Below, piece after piece: positions 1 through 11,766 of a stretch of 64,000 bases of DNA. The stretch covers positions 66,620,784 to 66,684,783 of the forward strand of contig CM070910.1 of assembly GCA_036417435.1 (NCBI GenBank). Direction: 5' to 3'. The DNA comes from Inia geoffrensis (taxonomy: Eukaryota; Chordata; Mammalia; Artiodactyla; Iniidae). Position numbers and translations under genes: made by a program. Every line of letters starts with the position of its first letter. Positions within the stretch are counted from its first letter, which is position 1. The notes under the pieces are model-generated. The model saw only the letters and a program-made list of their open reading frames with translations. It did not search any database and was not told the origin of the DNA.

Positions 1-981
1 GAAGGGGCAGGGAGCTTATCAGAATCACCTAGGGAGACCTCCCTAATTATAGCCCCCCTCACACCTCATCTTTTCCTTACAGAGGGAGTGTTTCACAGCC
101 CTCAGGTATGCTGGGGAAGGAAAAAAGAAGCCGAAACCCACTGGCTTCAAGCAAGGAGAGAGGTGAGGTTAATCTTCTTTTGATTCAGGTTGAAAATACT
201 TCAAAAGAGGGAAATGAAACCTTGTCTCCTAAGGATGAAACTATAACAAAACCTTAATTAATTTGGACCCCATTAATTCAAAATGTGTGATAATTAGAAA
301 AATGGTTAGGTTAAAGTTTACCTTTCCTCTAGCTGGGGAAAAAGTGGTTGAAAATTACTTTCCTGTACCTAGGTAAAATGAATTTGCTAAGCAAATTAAT
401 ACTTTCAAAGAGAAAAAACATTTAACTCATGGAGCAGGTAGTTTTCAGACTATTTGATACTTTCAACACATCAACAAGTGCTACTGTAATTATAAATACT
501 CTCTAGACATTAGAGTAGACTCCCCCAAGGACCTTTCCTAGACATCACTCAAGGCTTCAAAGTTATCAATTGAAGGTAATGAAATCAAATTTCTTTTCAA
601 ACTTTCCACAAATCTGATAGAGCTTGCCTCCAGTTAGGCCAAATTTCTGTGGTTTTACTAAATCTACTGATAAACTCAGAAGGCAGCCCTAGCATATCTT
701 ACTGCTTGTGAACATCTAACAATGTTCAGATCTTTATTTCAGCAAAGAGTGAATAGACATATAGGCAACACTTATTTAAAAAGTAGGAATTAAGTGTGGG
801 AGGAGACCAGCTTGGCAATACATACCTACAACTGGTTCAGTATCAATATTGTCTTTAAAATATATATCAGTGTTTCCTCAAATTTTTTTTTAGCTCCATA
901 GCTTGTGAAAAGGTGTTCATTAGGATGGGGGTTAAGAGAAAGGAAGGGGAAGGAAAGCTCTGTGGTCAAAACATTTGGGGA
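1..981. other. unique AT-rich sequence
   Basis: No gene or clear repeat is visible. The start (about 13-35) has a short match to the reverse complement of a MER5-type MITE end (tcagaatcacct), too short to call. A pyrimidine tract plus AG near 81 and a GT near 107 frame about 22 nt that look exon-like by chance. Confidence 0.5.
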
Positions 982-1168
982 GGGCTTCCCTGGTGGCGCA
1001 GTGGTTGAGAGTCCGCCTGCCGATGCAGGGGACACGGGTTCGTGCCCCGGTCCGGGAAGATCCCACATGCCATGGAGCGGCTGGGCCCGTGAGCCATGGC
1101 CGCTCCGCAACTGGAGAGGCCACAGCGGTGAGAGGCCCGCGTACCACACACACACACACAAAAAAACC
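982..1168 (+). mobile_element. short CHR-type SINE (tRNA-derived), internally deleted
   Basis: The copy starts with the family head gggcttccctggtggcgcag and carries an A-box-like tggcgcagtgg and B-box-like gggttcgtgcc, the internal Pol III promoter inherited from a tRNA. The tail is a CA run followed by A's. A 14-bp direct repeat aaaacatttgggga flanks it at 968-981 and 1169-1182, showing target-primed insertion by L1 machinery. About 26 bp found in the other copies (between ccgct and ccgcaac) are missing, consistent with deletion between short gct repeats. All open frames here are non-coding artefacts. Confidence 0.95.
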
Positions 1169-1259
1169 AAAACATTTGGGGAAATGATGGTTTAAACAAG
1201 TTAAGCAGGTTGCTGTACAGCAGGTCTTCTAAGAGCCTTTTCTAAGCAAGTCTACTTTT

Positions 1260-1460
1260 TTTTTTTTTGCGGTATGCGGGCCTCTCACTGTTGTGGCCTC
1301 TCCCGTTGCGGAGCACAGGCTCCGGACGCGCAGGCTCAGCGGCCATGGCTCACGGGCCCAGCCGCTCCACGGCATGTGGGATCTTCCCGGACCGGGGCAC
1401 GAACCCGTGTCCCCTGCATCGGCAGGCGGACTCTCAACCACTGTGCCACCAGGGAAGCCC
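1260..1460 (-). mobile_element. short CHR-type SINE
   Basis: Reverse-complement copy: a T-run then gcggtatgcgggcctctcac on the plus strand, ending ccaccagggaagccc. The flanks taagcaagtctactttt (1243-1259) and taagcaagtatactttt (1461-1477) are a 17-bp target-site duplication with one mismatch. It lies only about 90 bp from the opposite-strand copy at 982-1168. Confidence 0.95.
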
Positions 1461-1477
1461 TAAGCAAGTATACTTTT

Positions 1478-2259
1478 AAGAGAGCGGTGCAGTACTTTTT
1501 AAAGTTACTTTAAAAGGAAGTCCTTCTTCACAAAGCAACCTGGGAGCATTATCCCAATGCTCCATGAACACTCTTTGGGAAACACTAAACCAGCTGTGTA
1601 GCAAATAATGAATACCCTCAGAATTCCAATAGTTAACCAAAGATTTTCTGTTGCCTAATTATTTCAACCCAGCAAACAGAAATAATAAAACTTTATACCC
1701 TATATTATTATATTTATCCACCCTATTCCATTTAAGTTGCTTACAATTGCTGGCTGTACCCTGAGGCTTTATGAACTGAAGTTCCTGTGGTTTGATTTAA
1801 AATATTTTAATTAAGTGAAGCTTTCTGCCCCAAGGCTTTCTAAAGCAATTTTCAAAACCTCAGAAACAAGCAAATGTTAGACCAATGGCGTTACCATTGA
1901 CAAACCAGAATGGTTTCCAAGCCTTCATTTTTGCTTTGTTTTACTATGCATAGAAGTATTTTATTTCAAATAACAGCAATAACTCACAGAGTCAGGCAAT
2001 GTAGGACCAAAGTTATGTGCCTTGGGCATGGTGAGAAATGCAAAGCTCACCACAAAATACCTTCAGCCAATGGAGAAGTCATCTAACATAGGGGGGATTG
2101 TACCTCTATCTAACTTAGGACTGAAGTCATCAGTGTTTTCCTGGTGGAGAGTTATTTCCAATTTCCCTTCAAAGTATTATGTTTTCATTTTAGGAGTGTG
2201 CATATGCATTTTTTGTGGTTTCGGGAGGGACTCAACTAGGGTTTGAGGAGATATTACAG
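1478..2259. other. unique sequence
   Basis: AT-rich single-copy-looking DNA with no supported gene. Open frames are short and resemble nothing known. Confidence 0.5.
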
Positions 2260-2330
2260 CAGAATGTCTCAAATTGTTATCTCAGGACCAGTAGCTTCAG
2301 CATCACAGAGAACTTAGAAATGTAAATTCT
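2260..2330 (+). mobile_element. MER5-like hAT-Charlie MITE fragment
   Basis: The stretch with ggaccagtagcttcagcatcac followed by gaacttagaaatgtaaattct matches the 5' half of the MER5 non-autonomous hAT family as remembered. The 3' half is absent, replaced directly by MIR-like sequence. Confidence 0.65.
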
Positions 2331-2560
2331 AAAGCATGAGCTTTGGAGACATAAAGACCTACATTTGATGTTACTTAATCTCTCTAAGCCTTTGTGTCTT
2401 GTCTATAAAATGATTTTTTAAAATAACATTATCTTTCTTAAAGGGCTGCTTTGAGAAAAGGAAAAATGTGATGATATATGTGAAACACTTTCTATGTATT
2501 TCACATAGCAGTACTCAGCTTGTGGACAGAACAATTAAATAATCTATTGTCCCACTATTT
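2331..2560 (-). mobile_element. MIR SINE remnant
   Basis: In plus-strand order it shows the reverse-complement MIR pattern: agctttggagacataaagacc, then cttaatctctctaagcc, tctataaaatg, and a degenerate end. MIR is an ancient mammalian tRNA-derived SINE. Divergence is high and the edges are approximate. Confidence 0.7.
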
Positions 2561-2959
2561 AGGGGAGAATGAAAGTCTTGATTTAGGAGGAAGACAAATC
2601 TTCTATCTTTTCCCTACAAAGTTAATTCTTGAATGGCTAGTTCAGGCACCCTAATACACTATGAACCTTTTTCAGAAATGTCCCCAAATTTGTTCAGTGT
2701 ATGAAACTGGTCTTCCCTAGTCCGGTGTATATATACTTTGACTACAATGGCTGGTGGACAGGACATTTTGGCGAGCCGGTCATGTGGTTTAATAAGAGCA
2801 GAACTACAGCTTGCTGTGAGTAAGGTAAGAAACAGCAGGACTTTGCTCAAGGAAGAGTTTGCATTGACTGAAACAGATGAGATGTTGGCCTCTGGAGCAG
2901 AAGAGAATGCTAGCAGGACAGGGGACTATGCCAGGGGCTGAGGGGCAAGGAGACAGTAT
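2561..2959. other. unique sequence
   Basis: No repeat recognised. A 67-codon plus-strand frame at 2738-2941 resembles no known protein and has no coding support. Confidence 0.45.
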
Positions 2960-3150
2960 GATGATGAGCATTCATAAGAGCCAGGGGCTGTGACCTCTCC
3001 GCTGTTGTTCATTTAATCTTCCTAACACCCCGTGAGGGAGGTCCTACTCTTCTTCTCCATTTTGCAGAACCTGCTGACTTGAGTCCTTAAGTAATGGGCC
3101 TAAGGTCATGGAGCCAAGTATCCAGACCTCCCTCTGTCTCCTCACCATTG
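2960..3150 (+). mobile_element. MIR SINE remnant
   Basis: Forward MIR order is visible: agccaggggctgtg, tcatttaatcttcctaacacc, gtgagggaggtcctactctt, ccattttgcag and taaggtcatggagcc. Diverged copy; edges approximate. Confidence 0.75.
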
Positions 3151-3357
3151 CCTCCTAGCTCTCAATCCTTGGGGCGCTACTATAGACACTGCACCATTAT
3201 CTTTAAAGTGTTGCCGTGATTGTGTTGAAATTATTCCTGAATTGCTTCTTAGCTTTATTTTGAGCTTTTCAATTCCTTCAAGTACACCATGGAAATGTCT
3301 AATATGCCAAAGTGTGCCAAGAATACAGAAAGGATGATAAACACCAGACTAGGTTTT

Positions 3358-3565
3358 TTTGTGTTTTTTTTTGCAGTACGCGGGCCTCTCACTGTTGTGG
3401 CCTCTCCTGTTGCGGAGCACAGGCTCCGGACGCGCAGGCTCAGCGGCCATGGCTCACGGGCCCAGCCGCTCCGCAGCACGTGGGATCTTCCCGGATCGGG
3501 GGCACGAACCCGCGTCCCCTGCATCGGCAGGCGGACTCTCAACCACTGCGCCACCAGGGAAGCCT
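3358..3565 (-). mobile_element. short CHR-type SINE
   Basis: Reverse-complement CHR copy from an interrupted T-rich tail to ccaccagggaagcct. The 13-bp direct repeat cagactaggtttt lies at 3345-3357 and 3566-3578, a clean target-site duplication. Confidence 0.95.
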
Positions 3566-3578
3566 CAGACTAGGTTTT

Positions 3579-6500
3579 AATGATAAGTTTCTACTCAGAT
3601 TATTCTGCCCCTGGGCCTTGCTTTTAGAAACCACACTGCTAAGCTTCGTCCTCCTTTGATCCTGTCTTCGCTAACATGAGTTTCGCTAAAGTGAGTTTCT
3701 CTAGAGTGAGTTTAAAACTCATATTTGTACTCTACCTTGAATGCCTACAGTGACCCAAAGTCTCATTTCCCGCCTTCCCCTTTGGATTTCTCCCCATGGC
3801 TTCTGTTTCCTGCTTCCCCAGTCAGAATTCTTAATTGGCTTTATCTCCCCCTCATCACCTCTGGCCCTGCTGGTAACCAGTCTGGAGAAGAGCCTCAGTT
3901 GTAACAGAGCAGGGAGGGCTCTCCTTCCATTTTCTGGAATAACCAGGGACTGCAGCCTGCACTCTGGGAATCAATTGAACCCACACAGCTTAGCACTTGT
4001 GAAGCTTTTCGACCCCCCTGCATTTCCAATATCATCTTATCAGTTCCCTTCTGATCTAATCCATCACATGAAACTGAAGCATACTTCATTTATTAGCTGC
4101 TCCTTTTAAAATTCTGTTAAGACTCGGGGAACGGAAAAAGACGGAATGATAAACGCTCAAAAATGGAAATTTTGGTCATTTTGGGAAAGGGGTGTTGAAG
4201 TCTGGGTACTTGAGGGGTTTCATTATATACTTCAAAGTAAAATTAACACTATTTCTGGGTTTTATTCATGCCTTCTGAAATACATATCCATGCTGGCAGC
4301 ATCCCGTCTCTTACTCTTAGTAAACTCATATTTAAGACTGATTGATCCTCTTATCTTGTACTAAGACTTCTTGGCCTTTGAAGAGCATTTCCTGTATCAT
4401 TAAGATTTTCATTTCCAGTTCTTGAATCAGACAACAAACACCACTTTTCTAGTTTTATGGGACAGTTGGGCCCTTGTCATTAGCAAACACTTCAGGTTTC
4501 TGAACTGACATTTTGTTCAAGAGGCTATCAGAAGAGCTAATTATGCTGCATCTCTTTGCCTTAGAGCTCGTGGCCTTGGTAGAGCGGGAGCTTACCAAAA
4601 CCCTGCGCTTTTTGTTGTGCATTGATCAATCTGGCCTTAGCCCAGGAAACCCAAAGCACTCCACCCACAGACCCTAATAAAGGCATGTCCCCCAGGCCCT
4701 GCTTTTCTATCTGCCTCAGCCGTGACCTCCCCATGCAGACCCTTGAGGTTTGTCAGGTACTTCCTCCAGGACCTATGAGTAATAAACTTCTCTACTTCAG
4801 TTTCTCTATTGGTGTTCTGTAGTACCATGGCTCATCATCCAGCACCCTGTGCTCTACTTAACAAATATTATTTTAACAAACTCATAACATACAGTGACAG
4901 GATTAGAACGGCCAAGGTTTCTGGGACACCTCTGTGTCTTTATCAAAAATGCCCTCAGAATTTACCTGCATAAACAATAAGAAGAGAGAGAAGGACAAGG
5001 TAAAGTGAGTAGGTTTTTGTAATTATCTCCCCATTAACTTAATTAAAAAGTAGAAAAGGGCAAATTATATTCTCAAAAGAATTTTGTTTTCTGGGGCTCC
5101 TAATTATTTGGCTTCAAACAACGACAACTAAAAAACCCCAGCACATACATTGTCAGTTCTAGGAACTTACTCTGAAGCAACAGAATGGAGACTCTTTGTT
5201 TTAGGAGATTATTTGTCTTAATTTTGAAATCCACCTTGCACATCATCACTGGGGATTTGGAGAATGCTAAGCCCCTCCAATTCTTGACCCAGAAGACATA
5301 ATGAGGTTTCTTTATGCTGTAGTTAATGTCATAACCTATGTGTTGAAAAGCATTTCTGACACTTCTTCTAAAAAGTTAATCACAAAATCCTAGTTCCTCT
5401 AGCAAAGTATTGCCTGAAGACCTCAAACATTTGGCGATTAGGCACCAGCTGCCTTTCTGATGTGCCCTCCACTGAACCTCCCCCATAGGTCTTAAAAAAG
5501 AAGCCTCCAACATCTTAATCCTAACTTCATGTCACCATTCAAAAGATTCCCAGGTCCAGATTCTCTTCATAATCTTCAAACGCAAAAGTGGGTATTTTCT
5601 GCCTAAGCTGGAGAGAGGGAGAAAAAGACAAAGCTCTCCCTCTGTCCACGGTCCAGGCTAATCAACGTTTCAATCATCTTTAGCCAGCTTCCTGGACAAA
5701 ACCAGCCAGATCTTTCATTTCTTTATCTACCATGACCTCAAGATGGCACAAAGCAGAGTGCCATGGATTACTTTCCCTATGATTCAGGCACTCTTTCTTC
5801 TTCATCTTATGTTCACAGTATCCTCTTGTTAACTGAAAGGCAGCCACTACAAGACATGTAGGTGACAGCATTCCTGAGAAAGAAAGAATAAGGAAAACTC
5901 CCAGTGTGCAAAATAGTAGACATTTTTAATGTTCAATGCGTGTGCTAAAAGAAACATACAAAATTCACTCAAGTTATGATCCTTCTCCTCCCAGAACTTC
6001 TGTTTCTGATGGGATATTTTTTTCAGTTGTGACTATTATTTTTATTCTCAGTCAATGTTACCTTAGCCCATCATGGGAAGGTGAGACCCAGGACTTTCAG
6101 ATGTGAATTTATTGTTGATTCATAGGTCATTATGTTTTTAAATTGATACCTGGTATATATATTTATAGTGCTGTCTATTTCTGTAAAGGCAGCAGCAATA
6201 TAAGTGGCCTAAGAACATAAAAGTAGAAAAGTAATCTGAAATTAAACATTTGATAACCTCCCAACCAACCACAGGCTAAGAGAAAATGTGGCTTTCAGTT
6301 GTGGAGAAAAAAGTCGAGAGACGTGAGGCAGGCCATGATGGGAACTTTTAGGCGCTTAAAGTTGTAACACCAGTGGAGCTATGAGCAACTCCTCCTGACT
6401 GCTTCAACTTATACCCACCACTGGCCATTTATCCCACATGTAGGTGAAGTAATTGCCCTTACAATGATAAAATCTGAGTTATTTTGAAAACTTATTACAA

Positions 6501-7405
6501 CACCACAACTCATTCAGGGGGCGCCAGCTCCTCACTTCCATTTCTATTGGTTTATCTTCATTGACCAAGGAGAGCACAGTGAAGTCTCACCTATCGGCTA
6601 AAGCGGTACATTTTGATTGGGTGCCTATGAATTTACACCTATTTAATTACGATTCATGTACAACCATCTGTCTCCTGTTAATATCATCTTTCTTGCTTTT
6701 GACAACGAAAAAAAAGAAAAGCCAGATAAAGCTAGAGCATCTGTAATTTTTGGCATTGTAAATGTTTGTACTCATTGACAATTCTTTCACGAATAAATGG
6801 TATTGTTTTAAAAGAAAGCTTTATTTTTTAGCATGTATTCACTTGGTTTTGCAGAATAGGATCCTGTTACCATTGAGGAACTATTCTGGGACAGTGGTTT
6901 TTCATGAGCTCCAGGAAAAAGATAACATTGTTATACTTTTCTCTTATTACTTTAACATTTACATAGAATATTTTACTTGAACATTCTTTCCCCATAAGAT
7001 TCCTTTGGCTGTTGTTCCTCCATTATCAAGCCATTCTCTATCTTGCACATTGCAAAGGCATTTGCCAGATTTTCATAGTTAGATTCAGACATTCTGATTG
7101 CAAAATAGCACAATTACTATAATATTTTTATGACACCATTTGGATTTATATTTGGTAAGATTATTCCTACTCATCATTTTATTCCTTTAGTCTTTTGTAT
7201 ATAGTATCCATTAAAAATCATTTATGGATTAACTGAGTGATTAATGGATGCTTTCAAGCCTATGGTTCATCAAAAATTATTTTGACCTTTTTGTAGAATA
7301 TGGACCTTCTATGCTGTCATTGTTTCTTTTCAAAAAGCCTTTCACTTCCTCAGACCTCTATATACTGAAAGAACTTTTAATGTCATCAAAGAAAATATAG
7401 GCTTT
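3579..7405. other. long unique stretch
   Basis: About 3.8 kb with no supported gene. It holds a 15-bp x 3 micro-tandem repeat at 3669-3713 and AT-rich DNA with scattered homopolymers. A 122-codon plus frame at 3741-4109 is Ser/Leu/Pro-rich, resembles no known protein, and is probably chance. Old L1-like AT-rich text around 7000-7330 could not be placed in a family. Confidence 0.45.
3669..3713. repeat. 15-bp x 3 micro-tandem repeat
   Basis: Three successive 15-mers (3669-3683, 3684-3698, 3699-3713) share the frame c-g/t-ctaNNNtgagttt, e.g. cgctaacatgagttt and cgctaaagtgagttt. Too short to be a satellite. Confidence 0.7.
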
Positions 7406-7800
7406 GAATTTACATTCTAGCTTATCCATTGACTAGTTGTATGATGTTGGAAGGAAAAAATAGAAATAACAGGGCTTCCCTGGTGGCTCAGTGGTTGAGA
7501 GTCCGCCTGCCGATGCAGGGGACACGGGTTCGTGCCCCGGTCCGGGAAGATCCCACATGCCGCGGAGCAGCTGCGCCCGTGAGCCATGGCCGCTGAGCCT
7601 GCGCGTCCGGAGCCTGTGCTCCGCAACGGGAGAGGCCACAGCAGTGAGAGGCCCGCGTACCGCAAACAAAACAAAACAAAACAAAACAAAACAAAAAATA
7701 GAAATAACAATACTTACATAATAAGGTTGTTCTCAGAGCCAGAAATAATGTGCTTTAAGTGCCTGTCACACAGCAGGCATTCTATATGTTGACATTAGTA
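7406..7800 (-). mobile_element. MIR SINE remnant, split by a CHR SINE
   Basis: Left part (about 7406-7455) keeps ttgactagttgtatgatgttgg. The right part (about 7710-7800) keeps acataataaggttgtt and agtgcctgtcacacagcaggc, the reverse-complement MIR pattern. The SINE at 7472-7692 sits between them, so the MIR is the older element. Confidence 0.65.
7472..7692 (+). mobile_element. short CHR-type SINE inserted in a MIR
   Basis: Full short-form copy from gggcttccctggtggctcag to a (CAAAA)n tail. The 17-bp direct repeat aaaaaatagaaataaca lies at 7455-7471 and 7693-7709. The perfect duplication suggests a fairly recent insertion. Confidence 0.95.
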
Positions 7801-8999
7801 CTGTTTTTGCACTAGAAAAAAAGTCCAAGAAACCCTGAGCACCTACCATACTCATCAGCTCCTTCTGAATGAAGCATCAGTAAACGGTTTCTTAGGTAAG
7901 ATCCTTGGTTTCTAAGACCCATTATCCTTCCTAGATGCCTAAATCAAAGTTATCATCTGAATCAAGGCCACAGTACATGGGTTGGCTAGCAGCCTGTGGC
8001 ATTACTTAGAGTGAGGAATTTACCCAATCAAGACTATAATAAATAGTAACACCTAAACAGTCCTATCAGATCTTCTCTGGGAATTTGAATGTAAGATAAC
8101 CAGAGATGAGATGTGCAGCAGAGCAGATGTGAAGGGATGTGTGGAGAGAAGGTGGCATGCAGAAGCCCTCAAAGAGCCAAAATAAGAGGAGTCAAGAATG
8201 GGATAGGAACAGACAGTTTCAGTAGAATAGGCAGAGAGAAGCTGACTCTTGACAATGAGGGAGCAGTGGACAAACCCACTCCAAGGTGTGGCCCCTAGAG
8301 TTGCTATTGCTTCTCTAGAACCTGTCAGGTCTCCTAGATGTCCAGCTGTGAACAGCCAATTGCCAGTGCTTCTTTATCTCCATAACAGTTATCCTTTGTT
8401 GTAACCCTCCACAGGATTTGCCTCTGCGTGCTGTGACCAACCTGCACACGACTAACGCGGTAATGGAGAGCAGAAGGTAGGAGAAGTGGCGGGGAGAGGC
8501 TGAGCCGTGTGAGAGCACCTCATTTCTTCCTAAGCTCTTTCCCTTTTGCCTCCATTCTTCCACCTCCACCACTTAGTTGATTTTAAAGTTGAAGAGGACC
8601 TTAAAGGTCACTTAAGCTAATTATCCATAGGGAAATTTGTTATTCAGTTCCTGCCGTTGATTCCCCCTGCCTTACTGCACTTCCGTTTTCTCCTCTGGAA
8701 ACTCTCTCTCTCCTCCTTTGGGAAGGATGGTGAGTACAGCTGCCCTGATTCCTCTCTCAAGATGCTGAAGGGGTCTCTAGAAAGGAGGTCTTCCTCCCAG
8801 CTTGTGCCTCTTCTCTTCCTTATTCAGCCAAGGAGTGAGCACACATTTTAAGTTCAGTTGATATGATTCTCTCTTCAAAGACTTTACATCTTAAGGGGAG
8901 AGACTAAGGTCAGAGGAGCAATTGGCATTATTTTACCACCTCCCTCCCCTTCACTCACTCAGTTCTGACCATACTCCTTCCTTCTAAACAATTTGCAAT
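7801..8999. other. unique sequence
   Basis: No gene supported. Purine-rich text at 8090-8270 and a C/T-rich part at 8640-9000 are unremarkable. A few bases near 8590-8625 (agaggaccttaaaggtca) recall a MIR-family core but are too short to call. Confidence 0.45.
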
Positions 9000-9295
9000 T
9001 GGTTTTCCCTCTCTCTGCTGGACTCTTGCTCCAGGAAATCACATGGCTCATTCCATCCAGGTCTCTAAGACCTTCCCCATTATTCTGTTCTCTTACTATA
9101 TTTCCTGTCAGACCCTGTTTCACTATTGTTCTCAGTTCTTATCACTACTCCAGGTGTTATATATTTATTTGTTTACTAGTGTAGTGTCTATTCCCCCCAT
9201 AATATATAAGCTACACAAGACCAGGGTCTTTGTTCATTCTCTGTAGTACCCCAGTTCCTAGCTCTTGTAGATACTCAATAAACAGTTAAATAAAG
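9000..9295 (+). mobile_element. L2 LINE 3' end
   Basis: The 3' part shows the L2 tail order: aatatataagctacacaagacc, agggtctttgttcattctctg, cccagttcctagctcttg, and tagatactcaataaacag. L2 is an ancient mammalian LINE; this copy is inactive. The 5' edge is approximate. Confidence 0.7.
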
Positions 9296-10979
9296 CAAGA
9301 ATTTATTCAATTCAGTGATGACCTGCATTGTGAAGTGGTTATGCTAACTAGACCTTTTGGAGTTAACTGGGTTTTCTCTGTTCCAAACCTGGTCCATTAT
9401 CCTGTCTTAGCCAACTCCTAGCTCTCTCAGATCCTTTCAATGCATTCCCTTCTTACATAAGTTTTCTAGGCTATTTAATTTTGTTTTTAATGAATGAACT
9501 CTAGTGTACGTACTTCTTTATTAATATGTGAATTTCCTGTAACACATTCTTTGCTCAACCCTGAGTAGACAACAAAAGAAACTGGAAACTCACCATCCCA
9601 CAACTCTCCATCTTAGACAATCCTTTCCTTCTATTATAGATTCTAGTTCTGCCCTCTGGGGCAAAAGCAAACCAACTTAATGCCTCCTCCACTAACAAAA
9701 GTTAATAAGATTAAAGTAATCAACACAAAGATTGTATGAATGGTCAATATTATTAGCCTGTAAGTAGTTATTTGCATCCCAAACAAGGCATTTATTAATC
9801 CAAATGAATTTAGAGTTTCTAAATGAACACTGGATGATGAAGGGACAATTTTTTAAGCTTAGATTCTTGTTCTCTTTCTTGCCTGCTCCCACTTCTGAAA
9901 TTTTCCCAACATTTTATATCCCTTCCTCTCTCTCTCTATTAGGACAACAAAGAGAAAGAAAGCTAAAAAAAAAAAAAAAAAAAAGAGGAAAAAGAAAAGG
10001 ATAAGTACTAGAGCAACACAAGGTTTAGTAATTTCCATCCGCACATCCTTCTCCACTTATTCCTTTATCATAAGTCTGTGGGTATGCACTATTGTAATAC
10101 ATGATATACTGCACCTTGTCTATGCCATAACAACTTGGCTGTATGACCTTATTCAATCAACACACACTTATTATTAAATAAAATATCTTCTACTTCCTAA
10201 AAGGCACAAAACCTTAAGATCTTTAAATTAGGAGAGAATCAAGTTTGTTAACTGAGAAGAACAAGACAGATAAATAGAAAAGTAAGCTGATTTCAGAATA
10301 AGTAAAATGAAACAAGAAACTAAGAAGTCTGGAATAGAAAAACACAGTGATAGACAGATCAGCGAGAAGAGTCTCTGGAGTAAAAGAGGACAAGGTTTTG
10401 TAATACTGTATTTACCTACTCCTTATGTAGTTTGCACCTGGGTTATCTTACATCTGTAATACAGTGGTTTTGACTGTACTAAAGAAAACCAGCCTAAGAG
10501 CATGTAGCTGCTGTGATGATTTGCTAACCTAGAAAAGTAAAGGAAAACAAATGTCCACATTCCTAAGGCCACAGCATGAAAGAGAAGCCCAACAGGGCCT
10601 GAGCAGTCAATTGTCATCAGAAGTGAGTCTCCTCTTTCCTTTCAGAACCAAGCTTCACATTGCTTCACAGCCCCCTAGCATCATTTGCCCTGGGTATCTC
10701 TTACTTAAACTGTGCTCTGCTTCCCTGCTTCCTATCAGGCATAAATCACCCCTGCTCCCACTGCATCCAATCCTCTTATTTCCTTCAAAAAATTATGCTA
10801 ATATGAATTCTCTTATTCAAATAATTTCTAAAACCAATGGTATGGAATTATTAGCTAGCCCACTTGGACCCAGTTTTACTGTTTTGCTAACAATAAAAAT
10901 GTAGAAAGCAGCAATATGCAACAGAAGCGTTGGACAAACCTTGTTTTCACGTCTGTGTCTCTCATATCTATCCTGTTTT
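9296..10979. other. unique sequence with an A-tract
   Basis: No gene supported. A run of about 20 A's sits at 9965-9984 inside purine-rich DNA, without a recognisable retroposon upstream. A 117-codon frame at 10551-10904 matches nothing known. Confidence 0.4.
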
Positions 10980-11140
10980 TCTATTTCCATAGCTATTGTC
11001 TGGTTCAGGCTTTTGTCACCTCTATATTAGACAACTGCCAATTCTAACTTAGCCTCCTAAATTCCCCTCACTTATAACACCAATATCCTTCAATTCAGTT
11101 CTCACAATACTAGGCAACCTTTCTAAACAACGGGTAGAGA
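10980..11140 (+). mobile_element. probable L2 LINE fragment
   Basis: The order caccTctatattagacaactgc, cttagcctcctaaattcccc and ctaggcaacctttctaaac follows the L2 3' region before the tail. Diverged; the call is tentative. Confidence 0.45.
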
Positions 11141-11184
11141 ATATAAATCCCAGCCCACGTATGCAGATATAAAATGTTACATTT

Positions 11185-11670
11185 AAAAACAATGGAATAT
11201 TACTCAGCTATAACAAGGAACGAAACTGGGTCATTTGTAGAGACGTAGGTGGACCTAGAGTCTGTCATACAGAGTGAAGTAAGTCAGAAAGAGAAAAACA
11301 AATATCGTATATTAACGCATATATGTGGAATCTAGAAAAATGGTACAGATGAACCTATTTGCAGGGCATAGAGGTGCAGACGTAGAGAACAGAGGTGTGG
11401 ACACAGGTGTGGGGAAGGGGGTGGGATGAATTGGGAGATTGGGATTGACATATATACACTACCATGTGTAAAATAGATAGCTAGTGGGAACCTGCACAGG
11501 GAGCACAGCTCAGTGCTCTGTGGTGACCTAGGTGGGTGGGATTGGAGGGGGGATGGGAGGGAGGCCGAAGAGGGTGGGGATATATGTATATATAGAGCTG
11601 ATTCACTTCGTTGTACAGCAGAAACTAACACAACATTGTAAAGCAACTATACCCCCAATTTTAAAAAAAA
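11185..11670 (+). mobile_element. L1 LINE 3' end, cetartiodactyl type
   Basis: Contains the end of ORF2 (aatggaatattactcagcta, catacagagtgaagtaagtc), then the 3' UTR known from cetartiodactyl L1s: gggatgaattgggagattgg, tgacatatatacactacc, and the terminal acattgtaaagcaactatac before an A-run. Severely 5' truncated, so it encodes no working protein. No clear target-site duplication was found. Confidence 0.9.
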
Positions 11671-11766
11671 CACTTCTGAAAGCGGCTGGATAGGTATTTT
11701 CATATTTTGGAATTTAGAAAAAGGTGTATCAAAGGAGTAAATTTTTAAAAAATCAATATAAAAACA

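Noticed and set aside
75..107. Possible small exon with a pyrimidine tract, AG and GT
   Set aside because: Splice-like dinucleotides are very common. About 22 nt with no frame continuity or partner exon gives no support.
982..1060. tRNA gene at the SINE head
   Set aside because: The A- and B-box-like motifs come from the ancestral tRNA of the SINE. There is no intact cloverleaf or anticodon arm, and the same sequence recurs eleven times.
905..1513. Overlapping open frames on both strands with recurring peptides (e.g. GAVVESPPADAGDTGSC)
   Set aside because: They are translations of CHR SINE copies, which are GC-rich and poor in stops. The same peptides recur at every SINE in the window.
3669..3713. 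CRISPR-like array
   Set aside because: Units are directly adjacent without spacers, and the genome is mammalian. No CRISPR-like spacing occurs anywhere in the window.
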